Positions 1 through 5,089 of a DNA stretch of 5,089 nt are shown in pieces. Source of the stretch: CAYYVJ01 sp964475115 (GTDB lineage: Bacteria > Bacillota > Clostridia > Lachnospirales > Lachnospiraceae). Positions within the stretch are counted from its first letter, which is position 1, and each line of letters starts with the position of its first letter. The position numbers were made by a program, and so were the translations under genes. Below the pieces are notes generated by a model that worked only from the letters and a program-made list of their open reading frames with translations, was not told where the DNA came from and made no database searches. The stretch spans positions 1 through 5,089 of the forward strand of contig CAYYVJ010000119.1 of the NCBI GenBank assembly GCA_964475115.1, in the 5' to 3' direction.

Positions 1-36
1 ACTGGCCTCGGTATTGGAACTGGCCTCGGTATAGGG
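1..36 (-). repeat. 18-bp tandem repeat encoding PIPRPV hexapeptides
   Basis: Bases 1-18 and 19-36 are two copies of an 18-bp unit, identical at 16 of 18 positions. Read on the minus strand each encodes Pro-Ile-Pro-Arg-Pro-Val, directly after the choice-of-anchor A domain. The array continues to the window edge, so its true copy number is unknown. Near-identity at the DNA level suggests recent expansion or slippage. Proline-rich spacers of this type usually form an extended stalk in surface proteins; that role is inferred here. Confidence 0.75.
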
Positions 37-1070
37 GCTGCTGAGACTTCTCCACACACGACACCACCTACAAAAGGTAAATGATGGAATTCAAATCCAC
101 TTCTTTCCCCAACTGCAAAAGCATTAAAAGCTACATTTCCACTTATATGTCCTCCAGTAGAATGTCCATGGAACATAGCTTGCGGAGCTAAAAAGCTTCC
201 CCAAATACTTGCTGGCACTTCCATGAAAATCTGTGCTGCATCTTCAAATACATATAAGGTATGATTTGCTTTTTCTTTATCCCCCCATAATCCGTACTGA
301 AGATGAGCATTTCTACCTGTTCGTAGTTTTACAATTACCAAACTACCTTCAGGTACTTCTGCACGTATTCCTTTTTTTAAAATTCCAGAAGGACTTACAT
401 CTATTAGAAATACATTTTGTCTTGGATCATTTCCACGAAGAATCCATTCATGAAAATTATCGATTACTCTTCCATTTGTATTTAATCTATCAATGCATCT
501 TTTATTTTCAAGAATTCCATTTCTTGCATTTCTAAAATACATTGGTAGATTTGCTCTGATTCTGCTAGCAGGAATATAACGTGATGTGTCATAACTTGAT
601 ATCAGATAATGATTTCCTTGATCACTTGGCGCCCAATAAGGACTTCCCCCCTCTGCCTTATATAAATAATCTAATTCTTGCAATTGGGTTGATGTTCCAT
701 CCTTACCAAGCAAATAAGTGCTTCCACTGTTTATTCGTACATTTCCTCCAGAAACCACATGGCCTAAAGCAACAAGCGGACCATTTGTACTAATATCTCC
801 AGCCACCATAAATTTCACTTTGTTTGGTAGATAGTTACTTACGGTTTCATGTGTTTCTTTTCCAAAGCCGATAGTTAATCCACGGGAACTAATGAACTTA
901 CCACCAACCGCCATAGCCCCTTGTACATCTATAATATTATTTGCATCATTAAATATAATCCCATTAAAAGCATTGGCACTTCCAAAAGGCTGCCCCTCTA
1001 TATTTTGCCAACTAATATTCTCATAGGATATACCCATGTTTGATGGTTCTCTATTTCGGTTTGTATCCAT
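1..1070 (-). CDS. Choice-of-anchor A family protein (collagen-binding-like), 3' end beyond window
   Basis: I read 356 complete codons from ATG 1070-1068 without a stop; the C-terminus lies beyond base 1. The N-terminal half has the family's pattern of short glycine-bounded beta repeats: FNGIIFND near residue 35, then AMAVGGKF (52-59) and later MVAGDI and VVSGGNV. The C-terminal half has the matching closing elements: GSFLAPQA (291-298), GGHISGNV (306-313) and FEFHHLPF (326-333). Characterised or annotated relatives are usually secreted, wall-anchored surface proteins, some called collagen-binding; binding by this one is untested. After the domain comes a Pro-rich tail, PIPRPV repeated, running off the edge, so any anchor or extra domain is unseen. 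The start is fixed by an in-frame TAA nine codons upstream and an AAGGTGG site. The N-terminus (MDTNRNREPSN...) is polar and has no signal peptide, which is odd for this family. Family call is firm; location and ligand are unknown. Confidence 0.85.
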   Translation of the reverse strand, partial: MDTNRNREPSNMGISYENISWQNIEGQPFGSANAFNGIIFNDANNIIDVQGAMAVGGKFISSRGLTIGFGKETHETVSNYLPNKVKFMVAGDISTNGPLVALGHVVSGGNVRINSGSTYLLGKDGTSTQLQELDYLYKAEGGSPYWAPSDQGNHYLISSYDTSRYIPASRIRANLPMYFRNARNGILENKRCIDRLNTNGRVIDNFHEWILRGNDPRQNVFLIDVSPSGILKKGIRAEVPEGSLVIVKLRTGRNAHLQYGLWGDKEKANHTLYVFEDAAQIFMEVPASIWGSFLAPQAMFHGHSTGGHISGNVAFNAFAVGERSGFEFHHLPFVGGVVCGEVSAAPIPRPVPIPRP

Positions 1071-1083
1071 AATATTAAATATA

Positions 1084-1090
1084 CCACCTT
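1084..1090 (-). promoter_or_regulatory. Ribosome binding site for the choice-of-anchor A gene
   Basis: On the minus strand this reads AAGGTGG, one mismatch from AAGGAGG, 13 nt before the ATG at 1070. The spacing is slightly long. It supports this ATG because no other start codon lies between it and the in-frame TAA upstream. Confidence 0.6.
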
Positions 1091-1208
1091 GGACAAATTA
1101 CATCCTTATTCTCATTTTAGTTTATTCAATATTATAAAAATAGTGACGTTTTTTACTTATTCCTTTACTCTTAATACTCTCTCCGCCCATTCTCACCCTT
1201 GAACATAT

Positions 1209-1220
1209 GAACAGTTGTTC
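1209..1220. promoter_or_regulatory. Possible LexA-type operator (GAAC-N4-GTTC)
   Basis: The sequence GAACAGTTGTTC has the core of the Gram-positive SOS box, GAAC-N4-GTTC. The flanking bases are T and A rather than the usual C and G. A further GAAC lies at 1201-1204, so three half-sites (1201, 1209, 1217) are spaced exactly 8 nt apart, and an outer inverted repeat TTGAACA (1199-1205) / TGTTCAA (1216-1222) overlaps them. It lies about 140 nt upstream of the choice-of-anchor A start. The core has only eight fixed bases, no convincing promoter overlaps it, and another dimeric regulator could use it. Confidence 0.3.
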
Positions 1221-1258
1221 AATCATCAGGCAAGCTATATACCTCCCTAGTTTAAATG

Positions 1259-1663
1259 TTAATAACTTTCTTTATTTCTATAACGGTATAATTCAATTAT
1301 ATTATCGACTCGTTTTTTTACAACAAATGGTTCAAAAGGCTTTGTAATAATCTCTGATATCCCTAGCGAATATCCCATTTCACCTTCACCTAAAGAATAG
1401 TCTCCTGTAATCAAAACAAACGGTATCTTTTTTAGAATATCATCTTCCGCTAGCTGTTCCATAACTTGAAAACCACCCATACGTGGCATCAGTCTGTCAA
1501 GTAAAACGACTGCTATTTCATCTTGATATGTTCTTATAATTTCCAAAGCTTTTATACCATCATCAGCCTCCAATATGGTATATTCGTCCTTTAAATATTC
1601 TGCAAGTATAATTCGATTAATTTCCATATCATCTACAATTAAAACTATATTTTTCTCCCCCAT
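1259..1663 (-). CDS. Stand-alone response regulator receiver domain protein
   Basis: The 134-residue product is one CheY-like receiver domain with no output domain. Visible landmarks are the acidic pocket D11-D12 in LIVDD, the phospho-acceptor D56 in LLDRLMP, the conserved T86 in LITGD, and K108 followed by Pro in the ITKPF motif. The position of the usual aromatic switch residue (three before the Lys) is Ile105. The domain ends around residue 125, leaving a short basic tail. Such proteins pass phosphate along a relay, as Spo0F does, or act by protein contact, as CheY does; the partner here is unknown and no histidine kinase is in the window. The ATG is 11 nt after the scpB stop, and its AGGAG site (1676-1672), 8 nt upstream of the ATG, overlaps the scpB TAG. 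It is therefore almost certainly co-transcribed and probably translationally coupled with scpB. A divergent relative that lost a DNA-binding or HD-GYP domain is possible. Confidence 0.9.
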   Translation of the reverse strand: MGEKNIVLIVDDMEINRIILAEYLKDEYTILEADDGIKALEIIRTYQDEIAVVLLDRLMPRMGGFQVMEQLAEDDILKKIPFVLITGDYSLGEGEMGYSLGISEIITKPFEPFVVKKRVDNIIELYRYRNKESY

Positions 1664-1674
1664 ATATAGCTCTC

Positions 1675-2244
1675 CTATATGTCTAAAGTCAACTGTGCTT
1701 CTTCTTCTGCCTCATTTTTGAATTCTTCTAACCTTTGGGTATTGATAATAGGTAAATCTTTTAATGAACTTACTCCAAAGTGTCTAAGGAATTCTTCTGT
1801 CGTAGCAAATAGAATTGGTCTACCAGGAGCATCTAATCGTCCAGCTTCACATACCAGATTGTATTCAAGCAGCTTATTTACAGCATGGTCGCACTTGACC
1901 CCTCTTATCTTTTCTATTTCCAATTTTGTAACTGGTTGCTTATAGGCTATTATAGATAAAGTCTCAAGTACTACATCTGATAACACTTGTTTTTTAGGTA
2001 CACTAGCTACTCGAATTAGATATTCATACATTTCCTTTTTAGTGCACATTTGAAAAGAATCATCTATTTCTATAATCTTTATTCCACTATTTTCATTTTC
2101 ATAACGATCCATCATATTATGTACTATTTTTCTAGTTGTTTTTTCATCATGTTCAATAGCTATGGCAATTTTTTCTACTTCTACTGCCTCTCCCATAGTA
2201 AAAAGAATAGCCTCTATTATAGCTTCTACTTTTTGCAATTCCAT
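1675..2244 (-). CDS. scpB: Segregation and condensation protein B
   Basis: ScpB is the dimeric winged-helix subunit that binds the ScpA kleisin and, with SMC, forms the bacterial condensin that compacts and separates the chromosome in the cytoplasm. The 189-residue product shows the family in order: an N-terminal winged helix beginning MELQKVEAIIEAILF, and a second winged helix with LETLSIIAYKQPVT (93-106), IRGV (113-116) and the signature APGRPILFATT (139-149) plus EEFLRHFG (150-157), then SSLKDLP. The tail is acidic (EAEEEAQ). Length fits the usual 180-200 residues. The ATG at 2244 was chosen over an in-frame ATG at 2304 because the family starts at this point and AAAGGAG (2256-2250) precedes it by 5 nt; the longer form would overlap scpA by 47 nt. 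The scpA stop is 13 nt upstream, so the pair is co-translated. Recognition is strong. Confidence 0.95.
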   Translation of the reverse strand: MELQKVEAIIEAILFTMGEAVEVEKIAIAIEHDEKTTRKIVHNMMDRYENENSGIKIIEIDDSFQMCTKKEMYEYLIRVASVPKKQVLSDVVLETLSIIAYKQPVTKLEIEKIRGVKCDHAVNKLLEYNLVCEAGRLDAPGRPILFATTEEFLRHFGVSSLKDLPIINTQRLEEFKNEAEEEAQLTLDI

Positions 2245-2249
2245 TCTTT

Positions 2250-2256
2250 CTCCTTT
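2250..2256 (-). promoter_or_regulatory. Ribosome binding site deciding the scpB start
   Basis: The minus strand reads AAAGGAG, 5 nt before the ATG at 2244, inside the 13-nt gap after the scpA stop. It favours this ATG over the in-frame upstream ATG at 2304. Confidence 0.75.
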
Positions 2257-2257
2257 T

Positions 2258-2998
2258 TTACTTTGCAAAGACTGTAATGTCATCAAAGATATTTTCTTGT
2301 GCAACTGTTATTTTTCCAACCTTAATTAATTCTAATATCGCTAAAAAAGTAACAATAACCTCCATTTTACCTTTTTGATTTTCAAGAAGTTTACGAAAGC
2401 TAAATTTTCTAGTCTTTTGGGCAAATTCTAGTATATGGTTCACCCTATCTGTAAGATTTACTTCTTCCTTTTCAATTTTTCCAAATTTACTTCTTATTGG
2501 ATCAATGGTATCGACTCTTCTTTTTATAACCAATTGAAAAATTCCATGAAGTTTTGCTAAGGTAACATCTGATAAAAGTTTCTCTATATCTACTGGTTCT
2601 TGATAGCCGACTACTTCTGGTGGAAGTGTCTCCAATTTATATAGGAACTTTTCAGCATCTGCTTGCTTTTCTTTTAATTCTTCTGATATGTATTTGAACT
2701 TTTTGTATTCTAAAAGTCGTTCTACTAACTCTAATCTAGGATCCTCTTCCACTCCATTTTCGTCTTTCTGTTTAGGAAGTAGCATCCTGGACTTTATATC
2801 TAAAAGAGTAGCCGCCATAAGGAGAAATTCACTTATCAAATCCAAGTCTTCTTCCTTCATTTCTTTTATATACTCTAAGTATTGATTTGTGATATCTACA
2901 ATAGGTATATCATAAATATTGATTTTATCTTTATCAATTAAATGTAAAAGTAAATCCAGAGGACCTTCAAATGCTTGTAATTTTACCGAAAGATTCAT
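2258..2998 (-). CDS. scpA: Segregation and condensation protein A (kleisin)
   Basis: ScpA is the kleisin that bridges the two SMC heads and recruits an ScpB dimer, completing the condensin ring. The 246-residue length is typical. The N-terminal domain has the diagnostic FEGPLDLLLHLI (10-21), then INIYDIPI and ITNQYLEYI, the helices that in known structures pack on the SMC neck; LLMAATLLDIKSRMLLP (about 59-75) follows. The middle is charged and variable and holds the ScpB-binding region in relatives. The C-terminal winged helix, which binds the other SMC head, is visible as FSFRKLL, then VTFLAILELIKVGKI and a final FDDI. An AAGGA site 8 nt before ATG 2998 supports the start. A promoter candidate lies just upstream, and scpB follows at 13 nt. 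No residue looks abnormal. Confidence 0.96.
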   Translation of the reverse strand: MNLSVKLQAFEGPLDLLLHLIDKDKINIYDIPIVDITNQYLEYIKEMKEEDLDLISEFLLMAATLLDIKSRMLLPKQKDENGVEEDPRLELVERLLEYKKFKYISEELKEKQADAEKFLYKLETLPPEVVGYQEPVDIEKLLSDVTLAKLHGIFQLVIKRRVDTIDPIRSKFGKIEKEEVNLTDRVNHILEFAQKTRKFSFRKLLENQKGKMEVIVTFLAILELIKVGKITVAQENIFDDITVFAK

Positions 2999-3034
2999 AT
3001 GTTTTATCCTTATCTTTTTCTAAAATCTACCATT

Positions 3035-3063
3035 ATTGTACTAAAATTTATTGAAATAAGCAA
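3035..3063 (-). promoter_or_regulatory. Putative sigma-A promoter for scpA-scpB-receiver
   Basis: On the minus strand there is TTGCTT (3063-3058), a 17-nt spacer and TACAAT (3040-3035). The -10 matches the consensus at 5 of 6 positions and the spacer is ideal; the -35 matches only TTG. It would place the transcription start roughly 30 nt before the scpA ATG. The gap after the phosphoesterase has no terminator-like hairpin, so this may be an internal promoter in a longer transcript. AT-rich DNA gives such matches by chance fairly often. Confidence 0.45.
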
Positions 3064-3085
3064 CTGGGCATATTGTTCATAAAAT

Positions 3086-3898
3086 CTATTTTAAATCTAC
3101 TATTACTAACTGCGGCGGATTCAATATACGGAGTTTTATCGTATGAGTTCCAAGACCACTACTTAAAATCATAGTCGAAGTACCTTCTTTAAATTCTCCC
3201 ATGTCATATTTGGGAAATAAAGTCATTTGGGGGGAAATCAGCCCCCCAATAAAAGGAATTCTTATAATACCTCCATGGTTATGCCCAGATAAAACCAAAT
3301 CAGAACCCCAGTCTGCATAGATTGGAAAGTAGGTTGGATTATGCGCAAGTAATATAGTAAATTCGTTTTCAGGTGCTAGCCCTATTTCTTTTTTCAAATA
3401 TTCTTTATCCATCTTTACATGCTCTAAGCGGTTATAATACTTTCTATCAATTTCCAAACCATAAATCCAAAACTTTCCACCATTTAATTCTACTAACGTT
3501 CTTTCATTGTGAAGAAACTGAACACCCATTTCTTTCACTGCATTCATATAGGTGTCATACATGCTTCCGTATTTTTCAGGGTAAATTCTTAATCGATATT
3601 CATGATTTCCAAGCGCATAATAAATAGGATATTCCTTTACCAAAATCCTTAAAAAATCTATAGGAACATCAAATCTTTCCTTTGGTTTTGCAGTAAGCAT
3701 ATCTCCACCTATCAGGATTAAATCTGGTTTTTGCTTTCTGATTTCATCAAGAAGTATTTCATTCCCTTCCCCAAATTCATTGCAATGTAAATCACACAAC
3801 ATGGCAATCCTACATCCCATAAATCCATCTTGGAATTTAGTTGAATTGATTTCATAAAATACTGTCTTTAAGTGTTTTTTCAAAGTCAATTTCTCCAT
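3086..3898 (-). CDS. Calcineurin-like metallophosphoesterase (YkuE/YaeI-like)
   Basis: The 270-residue product has the full two-metal phosphoesterase motif set: D36-L-H38, GGD66, GN98-H99-E, H186 in LLAHNP, and GH206-N-H208-G. These residues bind two divalent metals and activate water to cleave phosphomonoesters or diesters. The overall layout resembles YkuE/YaeI-type members, some of which act at the membrane on lipid-linked phosphates; the substrate here cannot be read from sequence. Unlike many of those relatives it has no signal peptide or membrane helix at the N-terminus, which is basic and polar (MEKLTLKKH), so a cytoplasmic or peripheral enzyme is likelier. The ATG lies 5 nt after the dacF TAG with only a poor Shine-Dalgarno (GATAGA), so translation probably depends on ribosomes finishing dacF. 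The placement between dacF and scpA suggests envelope or growth-linked housekeeping, but this is only inference. Confidence 0.88.
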   Translation of the reverse strand: MEKLTLKKHLKTVFYEINSTKFQDGFMGCRIAMLCDLHCNEFGEGNEILLDEIRKQKPDLILIGGDMLTAKPKERFDVPIDFLRILVKEYPIYYALGNHEYRLRIYPEKYGSMYDTYMNAVKEMGVQFLHNERTLVELNGGKFWIYGLEIDRKYYNRLEHVKMDKEYLKKEIGLAPENEFTILLAHNPTYFPIYADWGSDLVLSGHNHGGIIRIPFIGGLISPQMTLFPKYDMGEFKEGTSTMILSSGLGTHTIKLRILNPPQLVIVDLK

Positions 3899-3903
3899 TC
3901 TAT

Positions 3904-5067
3904 CTACACGAAATATTCTCCTAATGCACGTCTAAAATAATCTAAAAATCCCGCTTTTTTTACTGCCTCTTTAAATAAGAGTTGAATACTTCCTACTTCT
4001 TTTCCCTCCAAAAGATAAACTGCTCTTCCAGCCACTTCTCCTGGTTCAATTGGGGCAAATATTTTATCTGTCAAAACAATCTCCTTTGTAATTTTACTTA
4101 CATCCGTACCATCTGTACTTAAAAAAGAAAATTTGTCTTCGTATTCTATAGGAGTAAACTCTGTAATTGCATCATATATTTTTGCTTCTGGTAAAATATC
4201 TGAATTATCATCTAGGAAAAGTTTACATACTCCATAACCATAATTTAATAGAACAATAGCTTCGCTAAATCGAACTTTATAATTTGGAGCTGCCATAATT
4301 ACCGCTATTAATTCAATGTTGTTTCTATTTGCAGTTGCTGATAGACAATACTTTGCCAAGCTAGTACTTCCCGTCTTTAAGCCGGTGGCCCATTCATATT
4401 GTTTTAAAAGTTTATTCGTATTTGCAAGGCCAAATTCGCTTGAGCCTTTCGCTGTAACGTGAGTAATGTTTTCCATCCATATCGTTGTATAATTTTTAAT
4501 TTGAGGATATTTGCTTAGTAGTTCTCTTGACATAATGGCCACATCTCTTGCTGTGGTTATATGACTTGCAGAATCTGTTAACCCACTACAATCTTCAAAA
4601 TTTGTAGAGTTCATCCCTAAGCCTGCCGCCCTAAGATTCATCTCATTTACAAATACAGTTTCACTTCCACTTATGTGCTCAGCCATAGCTACTGATGCAT
4701 CATTTCCCGATGCTACCGCTATGCATTTAATCATTGTGTCGACTGTTTGCCTCTCTCCTTCTTCCAGAAAGACCTGTGACCCTCCCATTGATTTAGCAAA
4801 AGCACTTGTTATGACCTCTTCATCTAATTTGATTTTTCCAGATTCTAATGCATCAAACACCAAAATTAAAGTCATAATCTTAGTTATACTTGCTGGCCTC
4901 AATTGCACATCAGCATCTTTTTCATAAATTATATTACCTGTACTTGACTCCATTAAAATAGCTCCACTTGAAGTGAGACCCAAATCTATTGTTTCAGTGG
5001 CACTTACAGGTGAAATTGTAGAAATAAAAAGAAAGACTACACAAATATATGTAATAATTTTTTTCAT
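3904..5067 (-). CDS. dacF: D-alanyl-D-alanine carboxypeptidase (PBP5/DacF family)
   Basis: This low-molecular-weight penicillin-binding protein removes the terminal D-Ala from peptidoglycan stem peptides outside the membrane and so limits cross-linking. From the chosen ATG (387 residues) there is a signal peptide, MKK plus a hydrophobic core, with likely cleavage after VSA at residue 23. The serine peptidase S11 domain follows with S60-I-T-K63 (nucleophile and base), S120-G-N122 and K231-T-G233. The C-terminal beta domain of PBP5 type ends in an amphipathic helix (FLDYFRRALGEYF) that should tether the enzyme to the membrane. An in-frame ATG six codons upstream (5085) is possible but would put polar residues and a Cys before the signal; AGGTG (5079-5075), 7 nt before 5067, favours the shorter form. 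DacF in Bacillus is sporulation-linked; whether this copy is vegetative or sporulation-specific is not visible because its promoter lies outside the window. Confidence 0.93.
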   Translation of the reverse strand: MKKIITYICVVFLFISTISPVSATETIDLGLTSSGAILMESSTGNIIYEKDADVQLRPASITKIMTLILVFDALESGKIKLDEEVITSAFAKSMGGSQVFLEEGERQTVDTMIKCIAVASGNDASVAMAEHISGSETVFVNEMNLRAAGLGMNSTNFEDCSGLTDSASHITTARDVAIMSRELLSKYPQIKNYTTIWMENITHVTAKGSSEFGLANTNKLLKQYEWATGLKTGSTSLAKYCLSATANRNNIELIAVIMAAPNYKVRFSEAIVLLNYGYGVCKLFLDDNSDILPEAKIYDAITEFTPIEYEDKFSFLSTDGTDVSKITKEIVLTDKIFAPIEPGEVAGRAVYLLEGKEVGSIQLLFKEAVKKAGFLDYFRRALGEYFV

Positions 5068-5074
5068 ATAGATA

Positions 5075-5079
5075 CACCT
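5075..5079 (-). promoter_or_regulatory. Ribosome binding site deciding the dacF start
   Basis: The minus strand reads AGGTG, 7 nt before the ATG at 5067, where a standard signal peptide begins. The alternative ATG at 5085 has only GGAT immediately before it within the window, too close to serve. Confidence 0.55.
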
Positions 5080-5089
5080 AATCATATCC

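Larger units (their letters stand above)
1071..1258 (-). other. 188-nt spacer between receiver gene and choice-of-anchor A gene
   Basis: This is the longest non-coding stretch in the window. On the minus strand it holds a strong GGGAGG ribosome-binding-like site (1247-1242), the GAAC/GTTC palindrome (1220-1209), a TATAAT (1136-1131) with no recognisable -35 hexamer at 16-18 nt, and the AAGGTGG site of the downstream gene. I find no hairpin followed by a T-run after the receiver stop, so read-through from the scp cluster cannot be excluded. No known riboswitch motif was recognised by eye. Confidence 0.5.

Noticed and set aside
233..793. Plus-strand open frames of 100 and 70 codons (233-535 and 581-793)
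   Set aside because: They lie antisense to the choice-of-anchor A gene, are rich in Leu, His and Phe as expected of a shadow frame, and resemble no family I recognise.
1131..1136. TATAAT as the -10 of a promoter for the choice-of-anchor A gene
   Set aside because: The hexamer is perfect, but no -35-like element lies 16-18 nt upstream, and I could not fit a sporulation sigma-factor consensus to this region either.
1199..1222. Intrinsic terminator for the scp-receiver transcript
   Set aside because: The 7-bp inverted repeat could form a hairpin, but no T-run follows it on the minus strand (GGGTGAG follows) and the stem is AT-rich.
2245..2304. Longer scpB start at 2304, adding 20 residues
   Set aside because: It overlaps the scpA end, the extra residues do not resemble the family, and a good AAAGGAG precedes the ATG at 2244.
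3006..3100. Repeated TAGATTT words around the phosphoesterase stop and scpA leader
   Set aside because: They are short, AT-rich and irregularly spaced, so chance explains them.
1679..4927. Other plus-strand open frames opposite scpB, scpA, the phosphoesterase and dacF
   Set aside because: Each is fully antisense to a strongly recognised gene, and their composition looks like reverse-frame translation.

Overview
The window is AT-rich DNA from a low-GC Gram-positive bacterium. The gene content (clostridial-type DacF-like carboxypeptidase, ScpA, ScpB), AGGAG-type ribosome binding sites and codon usage suggest an anaerobic member of the Clostridia, plausibly Lachnospiraceae. That placement is inference from sequence style. 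Every gene I can support lies on the minus strand, so transcription runs from base 5089 towards base 1. Open frames on the plus strand are shadows of these genes.

In transcription order: (1) 5067-3904, a secreted penicillin-binding protein 5-type D-Ala-D-Ala carboxypeptidase (dacF-like) with all three active-site motifs and a C-terminal amphipathic anchor. (2) 3898-3086, a calcineurin-like metallophosphoesterase starting 5 nt after the dacF stop. (3) An 87-nt gap with a plausible sigma-A promoter. (4) 2998-2258, scpA, and 2244-1675, scpB, the kleisin and winged-helix partners of SMC condensin. (5) 1663-1259, a stand-alone response-regulator receiver domain whose Shine-Dalgarno overlaps the scpB stop codon. 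(6) 1258-1071, a 188-nt spacer with a GAAC/GTTC palindrome resembling a Gram-positive LexA box. (7) 1070-1, the 5' part of a gene for a choice-of-anchor A (collagen-binding-like) surface protein, which runs off the window inside a Pro-rich hexapeptide repeat.

The first five genes form a tight housekeeping cluster: cell-wall trimming, an unassigned phosphoesterase, and chromosome condensation. The receiver is the least expected member, because no kinase or output domain lies beside it. The last gene looks like accessory surface biology. Its adhesin-like domain starts only a few tens of residues from the N-terminus and has no visible signal peptide, so its export route and location are open. 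I see no CRISPR array, RNA gene, insertion sequence or convincing intrinsic terminator. No clearly undescribed system is proven here; the best leads are the signal-less choice-of-anchor A protein with its repeat tail, the palindrome upstream of it, and the receiver coupled to scpAB.
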